Positions 51,793 to 61,990 are shown, numbered from the stretch's first letter. The stretch: DNA of 64,000 nt from Polynucleobacter wuianus (GCF_001659725.1 NZ_CP015922.1:1612001-1676000); one strand, 5' to 3'. Numbers and translations: made by a program. Notes: generated by a model from the letters alone, not told the origin.

Positions 51793-52701
51793 TTAGTGTA
51801 AGCCAGCCATCGTAGATATTTGATCAGCTTGCCTGAGGATTGAGCTCGGACATCTGACTTCTCCAGAGAGTACTTGCTTGGTAACAGACGCTGTTGATAT
51901 GGCATCAATTTCGAAAAATGGATTCGGGTCTTCGAAGCGTTCTTCTGGGCTGGTGACTTCATTTCTATTTGAAGGCAAAAAATGCATTTCAGGTAATCGT
52001 TGTAGGGAGGCAGTTGGTTCACCCTCGCTTCCCCTCATCAAAATTGCATTTGCTGAACGAAGTTGGAAAAACTCTCGTAATTTTTCTGGGTATTCTGGAT
52101 GGGTGTAGTTAGAAACTTGCCAAGGGTTTTGAAGCGTTGGATTAATCAGTTTTGCCAGCACATGACCGGTATTTCGCAGGCCTATTCTTTCTCTGACGTC
52201 TAATAATCTTTGAAGCGCTGGTAAGATAACATTGAGAGGGCAAAAGACTGGTTGATTAGAAGTTAGGAGGGTTCCAAATTCATTCTTAGTATTGAGAATT
52301 GGCCAGCCAAGGGACTTAAAAATTTCATGGCTCGTTACCCTGGTTTGATCTTTTTCGACCCCCTGAACAAGCACTGTAAAACCATAACTAGCAAGCATGC
52401 CAGCAAGAAGTGGCGTTAAGTTTGCTTGTTTTCTAGCCCCGTTATAGCTTGGTAAGACTATGGTTGGACGTGTGCCAAGATTCAGTAAATTCAGATGCGG
52501 TTGTAGGGCATCCATAAAGCCCATGAGCTCAGAGACAGACTCACCCTTGATGCGCATAGCAATACAAAATGCACCCAGCTCTAGATCGCTGACATTGCCA
52601 TCTAGAATTTGAGTGAATACTTCTTTGGCCTGATTGCGATCAAGATCGCCAGCGCCCTTGCTGCCTCGGCCGATGACCTTTAAGAATGATGTGATGCCCA
52701 T
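51793..52701 (-). CDS. ybiB: YbiB, anthranilate phosphoribosyltransferase-like DNA-binding protein
   Basis: A 302-aa protein of the glycosyltransferase family 3 fold related to TrpD. IKGESVSELMGFMDALQPHL is the N-terminal helical block and YNGARKQANLTPLLAGMLAS the glycine-poor equivalent of the TrpD nucleotide loop. E. coli YbiB binds nucleic acid rather than acting as TrpD. It lies 7 nt after nasA, an arrangement frequent in betaproteobacteria. Its job in nitrate assimilation is unknown. Confidence 0.85.
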   Translation of the reverse strand: MGITSFLKVIGRGSKGAGDLDRNQAKEVFTQILDGNVSDLELGAFCIAMRIKGESVSELMGFMDALQPHLNLLNLGTRPTIVLPSYNGARKQANLTPLLAGMLASYGFTVLVQGVEKDQTRVTSHEIFKSLGWPILNTKNEFGTLLTSNQPVFCPLNVILPALQRLLDVRERIGLRNTGHVLAKLINPTLQNPWQVSNYTHPEYPEKLREFFQLRSANAILMRGSEGEPTASLQRLPEMHFLPSNRNEVTSPEERFEDPNPFFEIDAISTASVTKQVLSGEVRCPSSILRQADQISTMAGLH

Positions 52702-52708
52702 TACAGAA

Positions 52709-55549
52709 TTATGCAGCTACTTCTAATTTCTTGAGGAAGGTGGCAATAATCTGCTTGACTTCGGGTTTGCAGGAACCGCAATTGGTTCCACATTGCGTTT
52801 CAGATTGAAGAGAGGTCATGGCGTCTTCGGGGGAGGTTCCTGCTGGCATCTTGCTTAAGTATTGCTTCATTGTGTCTGCAGATACATTAAAGCAATTACA
52901 AATTGCCTTACCTTTGGGTTTAATTTCTACAGGGGGTTTGCTAACAGGCATCAACAAAGACCGACCAAGGGTTTTTGCATCTAAGCCGCTTTCTAGGTAC
53001 TCTCTTAACCAGGTAGTACTTGCTAGGCTTTCAATGGAGCCAGTCAGCATTGCAGATAGAACCTTCTCTTGAGCGCGAACAAGTCGTACTACGCCTTTGC
53101 GCTTATCGCTATATCGCATCACTGGCTCTTCAGACGCCTCATCTAATTTAAATTTTTGCATCACTTGCTTTAAAGCTTGTGCTGCAACAGATCCTGATTC
53201 TTCAAGAGGGTCTTCGTGGTGAGCAGCCTTGAATGAAACCCCAATGAGGTCACCATCCTGCTCTCTCCCAAATAGAACGCATTGGGCGGAATCGAAATGA
53301 GGCAAGATGCTGCGCAAACTGTTTTGAACAAAAAATACTTCTTCTTTGGGAAATAAGCCGAAAGCCACTAAATGCCAGGGAAGGTTTGCTGGCAATATCT
53401 TGACGGCTGAATGTTTCAGTTCGGGCTGACCGGATACAGGGTCGATCATGTTGCAAGTAAGGCCGTTGACTCCGCGGCCCGGTGTTTTACCAGCAGCGCC
53501 TGAAATAAATTCAGAACCCCAGTGCATGGCAATAAAGGCTTGGGAGGAGGCGATATCGTCTGAGACTTTGATTGGGAAGATCTCACTACCTCTGCGACTA
53601 GTGACATGAACTAAATCACCATTAGCCAAATTCATCCTGCCAGCATCTTTGGGTGAAAGCTCTACGCAGGGTTCTGGCGAGTGGCCATACAGAGTCGCAA
53701 TCGTTCCTGTTCTGCTCATCCCATGCCATTGATCTCTGAGGCGCCCAGTATTTAAGGCAAATGGGTAGCGAGCATCTACAGATTCTGCAGTTGCTTTATA
53801 GGGTGCAGCAATAAAGTGAGCTTTTTTATCTTTGGTAGGAAAAACGCCATTTTCATAAAGACGTTTTTTGCCAAAGAAATCCCCTTTGGGCATAGGCCAT
53901 TGCTGTGGTCCGCGTTCCTCAAGGATTTTGTAGCTTAAACCAGTAATATCGAGATCGCGACCGGCTGTACTCTCACGATGCTCATTCCAAATATCCTCAG
54001 GTCCGGCGTAAGGAAATAGAGTGGATGTTCCTTCTTTTCTATTACCTGGTAATAGCGCTTCAAGAGCTACTCCAATTTCAAGAGCGATCTGCCAATCATG
54101 TTTAGCAGACGCATAGGGATCAATTGCGGGATTTACTTTGGAAATTCTTCGCTCTGAATTAGTAACTGTCCCCACTTTTTCTGCCCAGGTAGTGGCGGGC
54201 AATAATACGTCTGCATATAAGGTAGTGGCTGTGTGCGCATAAGCTTCCTGCACTACAACAAATTCTGCTTTGCTTAATCCCTCGTGAACTGCATTGAGAT
54301 CGGGCATCGATTGTGCTGGGTTTGTACAGACGATCCATATGGCTTTTAGTTTTTCAGTACGCAATGCCTCAAACATGGGAATGGCACTAAGACCTGGCTT
54401 TTCGGGAACTGAATGCACCCCCCACAGGTCTGCAACTTCTGCACGATGTTCTGCGTTGGCAAGATCGCGGTGTGCAGATAATAGGTTGGCTAAACCTCCA
54501 ACTTCCCGGCCACCCATCGCATTGGGTTGTCCAGTCAAAGAGAATGGGCCAGCACCAGCTTTTCCTATTTGACCGGTGGCCAAGTGAAGATTTACTAAAG
54601 CAGCATTCTTGGCTGTACCTGATGCTGATTGATTTAATCCCTGGCAGTACATCGATAGGGTTGCAGGTGAAGTAGCAAACCATTGCGCCGCTTGGAACAA
54701 GTCTTTTTCATTAATACCGCAGATCTGACTTACTGCCTTAGGCGTGAAATCTCTAACTAAATCACGCAGCGCATCAAAATCCGCCGTATATGAGCTGATA
54801 TAAGACTCATCAATCCATTTCTCCCAGAGCATGATGTAAAGCATGCCGTGATATAGCGCAACATCAGTACCAGGCTGTATCTGAAGATAGAGATCGGCTT
54901 CTTTAGCGGTATCTGTTTTTCTGGGATCAACAACAATGACCTTGAGATCCGGATTATTTTTACGTGCATCCTCAAGACGTCTATACAGAATTGGGTGAGC
55001 AAAAGCAGTATTAGATCCGGTAATAAAGATCGTAGATGCCAAATCAATATCTTCATAGCAGCAGGGTGGAGCATCCATCCCCAAGGTTTGCTTGTAGCCA
55101 GCTACCGCGCTAGACATACAAAGGCGTGAGTTGGTATCAATATTGTTAGAGCCAATCAAGCCCTTCATTAACTTATTGAAGATGTAATAGTCTTCGGTCA
55201 GCAATTGACCAGAGACATAAATACCAACAGATTCTGGACCATGCTCTTTAATGATGTTGGCAAATTTTTGGGCAACAGTTTGAATTGCCTCGGTCCAAGA
55301 AACATCTGTCGGCTCTTCGCCCCTTGTTTTGCAGATAGCAGGTGAACCCAGCCGAGCCTGCATCTGAAGGCTTGGGTTTGCAGTGAGATGAAGGGTGGAG
55401 CCTTTACTGCAGAGTCTGCCAAAGTTTGCAGGATGATCGGGGTCGCCGCGAACCCCAGTTACCTCGATCTTCCCCTTATTTTCTGCAGTTTCAATAATGA
55501 CGCCACAGCCAACACCGCAATAGCAACAGGTGCTCTTAACTTCAGCCAT
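52709..55549 (-). CDS. nasA: NasA, assimilatory nitrate reductase catalytic subunit
   Basis: A 946-aa molybdopterin (bis-MGD) enzyme reducing nitrate to nitrite in the cytoplasm. The N-terminal [4Fe-4S] site is TCCYCGVGCGVI with FGRLCSKGS. DPRKTDTA, NLHLATGQIGKAGAGPFSLT and NTGRLRDQWHGMSRTG bind the cofactor. A C-terminal Bfd-like [2Fe-2S] domain is visible as CNCFNVSADTMKQYL with CGTNCGSCKPE, as in the larger NasA forms. There is no signal peptide, in keeping with assimilation. It overlaps nirD by 8 nt. Confidence 0.96.
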   Translation of the reverse strand: MAEVKSTCCYCGVGCGVIIETAENKGKIEVTGVRGDPDHPANFGRLCSKGSTLHLTANPSLQMQARLGSPAICKTRGEEPTDVSWTEAIQTVAQKFANIIKEHGPESVGIYVSGQLLTEDYYIFNKLMKGLIGSNNIDTNSRLCMSSAVAGYKQTLGMDAPPCCYEDIDLASTIFITGSNTAFAHPILYRRLEDARKNNPDLKVIVVDPRKTDTAKEADLYLQIQPGTDVALYHGMLYIMLWEKWIDESYISSYTADFDALRDLVRDFTPKAVSQICGINEKDLFQAAQWFATSPATLSMYCQGLNQSASGTAKNAALVNLHLATGQIGKAGAGPFSLTGQPNAMGGREVGGLANLLSAHRDLANAEHRAEVADLWGVHSVPEKPGLSAIPMFEALRTEKLKAIWIVCTNPAQSMPDLNAVHEGLSKAEFVVVQEAYAHTATTLYADVLLPATTWAEKVGTVTNSERRISKVNPAIDPYASAKHDWQIALEIGVALEALLPGNRKEGTSTLFPYAGPEDIWNEHRESTAGRDLDITGLSYKILEERGPQQWPMPKGDFFGKKRLYENGVFPTKDKKAHFIAAPYKATAESVDARYPFALNTGRLRDQWHGMSRTGTIATLYGHSPEPCVELSPKDAGRMNLANGDLVHVTSRRGSEIFPIKVSDDIASSQAFIAMHWGSEFISGAAGKTPGRGVNGLTCNMIDPVSGQPELKHSAVKILPANLPWHLVAFGLFPKEEVFFVQNSLRSILPHFDSAQCVLFGREQDGDLIGVSFKAAHHEDPLEESGSVAAQALKQVMQKFKLDEASEEPVMRYSDKRKGVVRLVRAQEKVLSAMLTGSIESLASTTWLREYLESGLDAKTLGRSLLMPVSKPPVEIKPKGKAICNCFNVSADTMKQYLSKMPAGTSPEDAMTSLQSETQCGTNCGSCKPEVKQIIATFLKKLEVAA

Positions 55550-55907
55550 GAGTAGCTTGCAATTCCTCGCGGCTTAGCCAAACCACACCAGACTCTACTT
55601 TGACTGCAAAGGATTTAGCGCAGCCTTCATCCGGGGCAACGGCACAGCCAGTGGAGAGATCTATATTCCAGGAATGCAGTGGGCAGGTGACGGATTTACC
55701 ATGAACAATACCCTGCGAGAGAGGGCCACCCTTGTGCGGGCACTTATCCAATACGGCAAATACTTCGTCTTCTGAATTTCTGAAAATTGCTATTTGACCC
55801 GCAGGTGCCTCAATAACGCGAGCGCCTAGGACTGGTATTTCTTCGACCGTTGTGATTTTTTGCCACTGATCAAGTTGGACGGTATTAGACATTTCCAACC
55901 TCGACAA
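55542..55907 (-). CDS. nirD: NirD, nitrite reductase small subunit (Rieske-type)
   Basis: A 121-aa protein. The Rieske motif is complete: CPHKGGPL and CPLHSWNI give the Cys-x-His and Cys-x-x-His ligands, which some NirD proteins lack. It partners NirB. It overlaps nirB by 23 nt and nasA by 8 nt, so the three genes are tightly coupled. Confidence 0.93.
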   Translation of the reverse strand: MSRLEMSNTVQLDQWQKITTVEEIPVLGARVIEAPAGQIAIFRNSEDEVFAVLDKCPHKGGPLSQGIVHGKSVTCPLHSWNIDLSTGCAVAPDEGCAKSFAVKVESGVVWLSREELQATHG

Positions 55908-58335
55908 TAGGAATGGTTTTAAATTGACGAATATCTACACCAGCGCGTTCGAAGTCCTTCCAGGGATCTGGAGCATCTTTTAGATCAAACAGCAGTCTTT
56001 CATAGAGAGCTTTACGACTTTCAGCATCGTCGACCACCTTTTGCTTAATGTATTCCATGCCAACTCTTGCCAAGTAATGGACAGTTCGATCCAAATACCA
56101 AGCTTCTTCGCGGTACAGCTGTAAGAAGGCACCAGAATATTCACGAACTTCCTCAACAGTTTTAACTTTACAGAGAAATTCCGCTACTTCAGTTTTAATG
56201 CCGCCGTTACCACCAATATAGAGCTCCCAGCCAGACTCAACGCCAATGATGCCAACGTCTTTGATGCCAGCTTCTGCGCAGTTTCGGGGGCAGCCAGACA
56301 CTGCAAGCTTCACTTTGTGAGGTGCGTACATACCGAAGAGCATTCTCTCTAGATCTACGCCCATTTTCATGGAGGACTGGGTGCCAAAACGACAGTGCTC
56401 ATCACCAACACAAGTTTTCACTGTGCGAATTGATTTGCCATAGGCATGACCTGACGGCATATCCAACTCTTTCCAAACCGCTGGAAGATCATCCTTCTTG
56501 ATGCCAAGTAAGTCAATTCGTTGGCCGCCAGTTACCTTCACTGTGGGCACTTGGTATTTCTCAGCAACGTCAGCAATTCTACGTAGCTCAGAAGGAGTAG
56601 TTAATCCACCAAACATCCGCGGAATAACTGAGTAGGTGCCATCTTTCTGAATATTGGCATGAGCACGTTCATTAATGAAGCGGGATTGTGGATCATCTTT
56701 TGCTTCATGTGGCCATGTGGAGATCAAGTAATAATTTAAGGCAGGGCGACAAGTCGCACATCCGTTAGGTGTCCTCCAGTTTAGTTCGGTGCGAACTTGC
56801 TCTTGAGAAATTAAGTGACCTGAGCGTATGGCTTGACGAATTTCATCATGAGAAAGATCGGAGCATCCGCAAATCGATTTCTTTCTGGGGGTTGCTGAAT
56901 AGTCTGTGCCAAGAACATTCATCAGCACTTGCTCAACTAGGCCTGTACATGAACCACAGGAGCTGCTGGCTTTAGTACATTTCTTCACTTCATCTAGTGT
57001 GAATAGACCTTGTTCCCGAATAGCCTTGACAATGGTGCCTTTAGTAACCCCATTGCATCCGCAGATTTCATCTGCATCAGTCATTCCGGCAGCTTTATTG
57101 TGACCTTGATGACCAACGTCGCCAATATTGGATTCACCAAACATCAACGTGTCGCGAATTTCTGCAACACTTTGTTCGTCACGCATGAGCTTGAAATACC
57201 AAGTGCTGTCTGCTGTATCGCCAAACATGCAGGCACCAATTAAACGATCATCTTTGAGAACTAATTTTTTATATACGCCGCCAATTGGATCGGCTAGAGT
57301 AATTTCTTCAGTGCCTTCGCCGCCCATAAAATTTCCAGCAGAGAACAGATCAACGCCAGTTACTTTTAGTTTTGTTGAGGTTACAGAGCCCTCATAACGA
57401 CCGATGCCGTACTCAGCAAGATGGTTTGCACAAACTTTAGCTTGCTCAAATAAGGGGGCGACTAAACCATAGGCTGTGCCGCGGTGACTTGCACATTCAC
57501 CAACTGCATAGACTCTTGGATCAAACGTTTGCAGAGTGTCATTAACAACGATGCCTCTTTGGCAATGTAAACCTGCAGACTCAGCTAAAGCTGTATTGGG
57601 CTTAATACCCGCCGCCATAACAACTAAGTCAGCCGGTATTCCTAGCCCACCTTTAAAGCGGATATGGCTAACACGATCTCCGGCTGCATTAGGGGTAATT
57701 GCCTCAGTAGAAGTTTTCAGTAAAAACTTAAGACCTTTTTCTTCCAAGGATTTTTGTAGCAAATCAGCCGCTGTTTTATCTAACTGTCTCTCCATCAACC
57801 ATTCGGCAAGATGGACCACGGTCACACTCATACCCCTGAGAGCTAGACCATTTGCAGCTTCTAGACCAAGCAGGCCGCCACCAATGACAACGGCATTTTT
57901 GTAACGCGTCGCCACATCAATCATCTCATTGGTATCTTTAATATCACGATACGCAATCACGCCAGGTAAATCATTTCCTGGAACAGGCAAGATGAATGGT
58001 AAAGAGCCAGTAGCTAGCAATAAGCGATCGTAGCTTTCAACGGTGCCATCATCGGCAATAACAGTGCGCTCTTTGCGATCAATCTTAGTTATGGTTTTGC
58101 CAAGATGAAGATGGATGCCATTACTCTTGTACCAATCGAGGTCATTTAGAACAATTTGCTCAAGAGTCTGTTCGCCAGCCAATACTGGGGACAGCAAAAT
58201 GCGGTTGTAGTTGGGATGGGGCTCAGCACCAAAGATGGTGATGTCATAAAGCTCTGGGTCGAGCTTTAATAGTTCCTCGATGGTCCTAACTCCGGCCATC
58301 CCATTGCCAATCATGACGAGTTTTTGTTTTTTCAT
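55885..58335 (-). CDS. nirB: NirB, NAD(P)H-dependent assimilatory nitrite reductase large subunit
   Basis: An 816-aa enzyme reducing nitrite to ammonium. The N-terminal FAD/NAD domain contains MIGNGMAGVRTIEELL and AVVIGGGLLGLEAANGLA. A Bfd-type [2Fe-2S] domain follows (CGCNGVTKGTIVKA, SSSCGSCTGLV), with a second partial copy CGCSDLS and NGCATCRPA. The C-terminal half carries the sirohaem/[4Fe-4S] ligands in CVGDEHCRFG and VSGCPRNCAEAG. Its start overlaps the stop of the nrtA-like gene by 4 nt. The cobA gene nearby supplies sirohaem. Confidence 0.96.
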   Translation of the reverse strand: MKKQKLVMIGNGMAGVRTIEELLKLDPELYDITIFGAEPHPNYNRILLSPVLAGEQTLEQIVLNDLDWYKSNGIHLHLGKTITKIDRKERTVIADDGTVESYDRLLLATGSLPFILPVPGNDLPGVIAYRDIKDTNEMIDVATRYKNAVVIGGGLLGLEAANGLALRGMSVTVVHLAEWLMERQLDKTAADLLQKSLEEKGLKFLLKTSTEAITPNAAGDRVSHIRFKGGLGIPADLVVMAAGIKPNTALAESAGLHCQRGIVVNDTLQTFDPRVYAVGECASHRGTAYGLVAPLFEQAKVCANHLAEYGIGRYEGSVTSTKLKVTGVDLFSAGNFMGGEGTEEITLADPIGGVYKKLVLKDDRLIGACMFGDTADSTWYFKLMRDEQSVAEIRDTLMFGESNIGDVGHQGHNKAAGMTDADEICGCNGVTKGTIVKAIREQGLFTLDEVKKCTKASSSCGSCTGLVEQVLMNVLGTDYSATPRKKSICGCSDLSHDEIRQAIRSGHLISQEQVRTELNWRTPNGCATCRPALNYYLISTWPHEAKDDPQSRFINERAHANIQKDGTYSVIPRMFGGLTTPSELRRIADVAEKYQVPTVKVTGGQRIDLLGIKKDDLPAVWKELDMPSGHAYGKSIRTVKTCVGDEHCRFGTQSSMKMGVDLERMLFGMYAPHKVKLAVSGCPRNCAEAGIKDVGIIGVESGWELYIGGNGGIKTEVAEFLCKVKTVEEVREYSGAFLQLYREEAWYLDRTVHYLARVGMEYIKQKVVDDAESRKALYERLLFDLKDAPDPWKDFERAGVDIRQFKTIPIVEVGNV

Positions 58336-59627
58336 GCTTTGATCTTGAAGCTATCTGCATAAGCAGCAGGGTTGGAGCCATTCCATACAACGCCATCGAA
58401 TAATTTACTTGTGCGCATATCACTCTTGGGTAGGGGCGTTTTAGTGGCTGTTGCTGCCTCTTTATAAAGAGCAATGTTATTAACCTTTTTAGCGACAGCC
58501 AAATAATCAGGATGTTCTTTTAATAGACCCCAGCGCTTATGCTGAGTCATGAACCACATACCATCTGAAAGGTATGGAAAATTAACCGAACCGTCGTTAT
58601 AAAACTTCATTGCATGCGGATCATCCCAAGTTTTACCAATGCCATTGTTATAGCGTCCCATCATACGATCTTGAATAACGTTGATGTCAGTATTAATGAA
58701 TGAAGGTGCTGAAACCACTTCGGCTGTTTTATGTTTATTGCTAGTTGAGGCATCAATGTATTTACTAGCCTCTAGCATGGCTGATACAACGGCGCGGCAT
58801 GTATTTGGATACCTCTTTGCAAAATCTCCAGTTGATCCAAGAACTTTCTCGGGGTGATCTTGCCAAATAGCCTGGGTGGTGATGGCTGTGAAGCCAACAT
58901 CATCAATAATTGCACGAGCGTTCCAAGGTTCTCCTACACAAAATCCATCCATATTACCGCTGCGCATATTCGCAACCATTTGTGGAGGCGGAACGGTTGT
59001 GATTTTCGCATCCTTAAATGGATTAATTCCATAATTTGCTAGCCAGTAATAAAGCCACATTGCATGCGTACCAGTTGGGAAAGTTTGAGCAAAAGTATAG
59101 TCACGCTTCTCTTTATCCATAAGGGCTTTAAGGCTGGCACCGTCAGTAACACCTTTTTTGTAAAGCGCTTTAGAGAGACTGATTGCTTGTCCATTGTTAT
59201 TAATGCTCATTAATACCGACATATCTTTTTGTTGACCGCCAATACCCATCTGCAATCCATAAACTAAACCATACAGAATGTGTGACATATCATTCTCACC
59301 GTTGACAAGCTTGTCGCGAATAGCTGCCCAAGATGCTTCTTTGGTAGGAATGATCTTGACGCCATACTTTTTATCCAAGCCAAGATGGTTGGCCATAACC
59401 ACTGATGAGCAGTCAGTCAGAGCGATAAAACTTACCTTCACATCAGTTTTCTCCGGAGCATCAGAGCCTGCAGCCCATGCCCCTGCTTTAACCATTGGAT
59501 CTATCAGAGAGAGAATGCTGGCAGAGCCAATACCTTGAATGAGTTTGCGTCGTACAGAGTTGGTATCTGAAGTGGCTGAAATAACAGTTTCTGGTGTTAT
59601 TAATTTAGCTTTGATGTTTTCTTTCAT
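58332..59627 (-). CDS. NrtA-like nitrate/nitrite-binding ABC or sensor protein
   Basis: A 431-aa periplasmic-binding-type protein of the NrtA/SsuA-like CmpA family. A Tat-like leader SVRRKLIQGIG lies about 26-36 residues in. VSFIALTDCSSVVMANHLGL is the ligand-binding start, and NMRSGNMDGFCVGEPWNA is the family signature. AAGGAG precedes the ATG by 6 nt. No permease or ATPase is adjacent on this strand; those are with the paralogue at 60602. It may share that transporter or act as a nitrate-sensing partner. It is the first gene of the nirBD-nasA operon. Confidence 0.88.
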   Translation of the reverse strand: MKENIKAKLITPETVISATSDTNSVRRKLIQGIGSASILSLIDPMVKAGAWAAGSDAPEKTDVKVSFIALTDCSSVVMANHLGLDKKYGVKIIPTKEASWAAIRDKLVNGENDMSHILYGLVYGLQMGIGGQQKDMSVLMSINNNGQAISLSKALYKKGVTDGASLKALMDKEKRDYTFAQTFPTGTHAMWLYYWLANYGINPFKDAKITTVPPPQMVANMRSGNMDGFCVGEPWNARAIIDDVGFTAITTQAIWQDHPEKVLGSTGDFAKRYPNTCRAVVSAMLEASKYIDASTSNKHKTAEVVSAPSFINTDINVIQDRMMGRYNNGIGKTWDDPHAMKFYNDGSVNFPYLSDGMWFMTQHKRWGLLKEHPDYLAVAKKVNNIALYKEAATATKTPLPKSDMRTSKLFDGVVWNGSNPAAYADSFKIKA

Positions 59628-59705
59628 GCTGGGCTCCTTTGGTCGATAACTAACAATAAGGAATTTTGATTTCTAGGAATTTTCTGAATGCTCTGAAATG
59701 GTGCT

Positions 59706-59736
59706 CCAAAAGAATGCATGAACACTTTTGGTTCAT
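59706..59736. promoter_or_regulatory. overlapping inverted repeats between nrtA-like gene and cobA
   Basis: CCAAAAG (59706-59712) / CTTTTGG (59725-59731) is a perfect 7-bp dyad with a 12-nt centre. ATGAAC (59718-59723) / GTTCAT (59731-59736) overlaps it. The dyads lie in the 150-bp divergent region between two nitrogen operons. They could be an operator or mutually exclusive RNA stems; no factor is assigned. Confidence 0.4.
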
Positions 59737-59777
59737 TTGTTAGGCTTAGAGGGGTTGCTGACTGTTACAAATGATGC

Positions 59778-60581
59778 ATGGAACAAATTGCACCATTAAG
59801 AGTTCGAGCCCCTAAATTAGATGGGCTAGCGTCCGGCGTTTACCTCATTGGCGCTGGACCTGGAGCTGCCGACCTCATTACTGTTCGCGGCTCGAGAATT
59901 TTGGCTCAGGCAGACATCGTTTTCTATGACGCACTCATTGATCTTTCCATGTTGGATTGGTGTTCTAGCGCTAAATTGGTGCAAGTTGGTAAAAGATGTG
60001 GGTCACATTCGAGCTCTCAGCACTTTATTAACAAGCAATTGGTGGACGCTGCTAGCAAGTATCCAGTAGTGGTGCGCCTCAAAGGTGGGGATCCGCTAAT
60101 TTTCGGTCGAGCGCAGGAGGAGATTGATGCCCTTGAGAAGGCAAATATTCCTTATGAAATTGTTCCGGGAATTACTACAGCCTTAGCGGCTTCTGCTGAA
60201 TTGAAACAGCCGCCCACAACACGCGAACTAAGCCGTACCTTGACACTGACAACCTTGCCTGGTCGTTGTGCGCATGAAGATTATAAAACCGCCATCTATT
60301 ACATGGCGCGTGACCAGTTATCTGAGGTTGCTACAACCTTATTGACTCAAGGCTACTCAGCGAATACACCCGTTTGTTTAATGGAGTCAGTAAGCCTTCC
60401 AGCGCAGCGCAGTTTTGCTTGTACCTTAGATCAATTGCGTTTTGGTGATGTTCATGATCATTTTTTAGATAAGCAACCAGTAGTAGTGATGGTGGGAGAA
60501 GTTTATAGAAAAAAACTTCAGACTTTATTTCCTTTCATTGAGTCACAAAATCATTTCAATCTATTTCAAAAAGCATCTTAA
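59778..60581 (+). CDS. cobA: uroporphyrinogen-III C-methyltransferase (sirohaem synthesis)
   Basis: A 267-aa SUMT of the CobA/CysG-A type. VYLIGAGPGAADLITVRGSR and RLKGGDPLIFGRAQEEIDAL are both diagnostic, and VPGITTALAASAELKQPPTT completes the SAM/substrate pocket. It makes precorrin-2 from uroporphyrinogen III for the sirohaem of NirB. No precorrin-2 dehydrogenase/chelatase domain is fused. It diverges from the nirB operon and precedes the nrt genes by 20 nt. Confidence 0.94.
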   Translation: MEQIAPLRVRAPKLDGLASGVYLIGAGPGAADLITVRGSRILAQADIVFYDALIDLSMLDWCSSAKLVQVGKRCGSHSSSQHFINKQLVDAASKYPVVVRLKGGDPLIFGRAQEEIDALEKANIPYEIVPGITTALAASAELKQPPTTRELSRTLTLTTLPGRCAHEDYKTAIYYMARDQLSEVATTLLTQGYSANTPVCLMESVSLPAQRSFACTLDQLRFGDVHDHFLDKQPVVVMVGEVYRKKLQTLFPFIESQNHFNLFQKAS

Positions 60582-60601
60582 TTATTTATTAGGAGATACA
60601 C

Positions 60602-61975
60602 ATGAATTCATATCGTCCGTTTGATCCAGATAGGCCGTTATTTAGTAACCGCTGCAGTTGTGGACAGCATGCTTCTGAGCTAGACCATGCAAATTCTCTA
60701 TCAGCAAAAATGGATGTCGAGCAAGAGAGTGCTGATTTTGTAGAGGCTAGTTTAGTAAAAGCATTGTTTCCTCAAGAAAGTCGCCGCCGTGCATTCTTAA
60801 AAGCAGTTGGAGCTGGTGGCGCCATGAGTGCCTTATCAGGCTTCTTGCCAGTAGGTGCCTTACAGGCTATGGCTCAGGAAAAAGCACCGCTTGAAAAGCC
60901 GGATCTGAAGATCGGCTTTATTGCTATTACTTGTGCGACACCGCTCATTATGGCTGACCCTTTGGGTTTCTATAAGAAGCAAGGCTTAAATGTAAGTTTG
61001 AATAAAACTGCGGGCTGGGCATTGATTCGAGACAAGATGCTCAATAAAGAACATGACGCCTCTCATTTCCTATCACCTATGCCGATTTCAATGTCAATGG
61101 GTTTGGGATCAGATCCATCTCAGATGCGCGTTGCGACAATTCAAAACGTGAATGGACAAGCAATTACTTTAGCGAATAAACATAAAGATAATCGTGATCC
61201 AAAAAATTGGAAAGGTATGAAGTTTGCGGTTCCGTTTGAATACTCAATGCATAACTTTTTATTGCGTTATTACGTAGCGCAAGCAGGATTGGATCCAGAT
61301 AAGGATATTCAAATTCGAGTCACGCCACCGCCAGAGATGGTCGCTAATCTACGTGCAGGTAATATCGATGGTTTCTTGGGGCCGGATCCATTTAATCAGC
61401 GGGCTGTTTATGATGAAGTTGGCTTTATCCATATTCTGACTAAGCAAATCTGGGATGGTCATCCTTGCTGTGCTTTTGGAACCTCAGAAGAGTTCATTAG
61501 GAAAAATCCAAATACATTTGCAGCTCTTTATCGTGCGGTACTCAATGCCTCCACCATGGCACGCGATCCTGCGAATAGACCTTTAATTGCGAAAGTTATT
61601 TCTCCGCAAAACTATTTGAATCAACCTGAAACAGTCGTGATGCAGGTCTTGACGGGTAAGTTTGCAGATGGTCTTGGAAATGTACAGAATGTCCCGGATC
61701 GAATCGACTTTAATCCGATTCCGTGGTACTCCATGGCAACCTGGATGTTGACTCAAATGCAGCGCTGGGGCTATGTCAAAGGTGATGTGAATTACAAAGA
61801 CATCTCTGAAAAAGTGTTTCTCCTTACCGATGCCAAAAAATATATGGGTGAGACTGGTATTGCTGTGCCTCCATTAGCTAAGGTTGGATACAAAAAAGAC
61901 AAGATTATGGGTAAAGAGTTTGACCCTAGTCAGCCAGCAGCCTATTTGAAATCTTTTCAAACTAGTAAAGCGTGA
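60602..61975 (+). CDS. nrtA: NrtA, nitrate/nitrite (or cyanate) ABC transporter substrate-binding protein
   Basis: A 457-aa binding protein. The N-terminal 55 residues hold a CSCGQH motif, then a twin-arginine leader SRRRAFLKAVGAGGA (about 60-74). The mature part has KIGFIAITCATPLIMADPLG and NLRAGNIDGFLGPDPFNQRA, the CmpA/NrtA/CynA family signature. TTAGGAG precedes the ATG. It is followed by permease and ATPase genes and then cyanase, so cyanate is as plausible a substrate as nitrate. Paralogue of the gene at 58332. Confidence 0.9.
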   Translation: MNSYRPFDPDRPLFSNRCSCGQHASELDHANSLSAKMDVEQESADFVEASLVKALFPQESRRRAFLKAVGAGGAMSALSGFLPVGALQAMAQEKAPLEKPDLKIGFIAITCATPLIMADPLGFYKKQGLNVSLNKTAGWALIRDKMLNKEHDASHFLSPMPISMSMGLGSDPSQMRVATIQNVNGQAITLANKHKDNRDPKNWKGMKFAVPFEYSMHNFLLRYYVAQAGLDPDKDIQIRVTPPPEMVANLRAGNIDGFLGPDPFNQRAVYDEVGFIHILTKQIWDGHPCCAFGTSEEFIRKNPNTFAALYRAVLNASTMARDPANRPLIAKVISPQNYLNQPETVVMQVLTGKFADGLGNVQNVPDRIDFNPIPWYSMATWMLTQMQRWGYVKGDVNYKDISEKVFLLTDAKKYMGETGIAVPPLAKVGYKKDKIMGKEFDPSQPAAYLKSFQTSKA

Positions 61976-61990
61976 ATTTAAGGTAAATGA

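Noticed and set aside
59737..59770. GG...GC pattern as a sigma54 promoter upstream of cobA
   Set aside because: The GG-to-GC distance is 12 instead of 10 and the TGGCAC part is absent.
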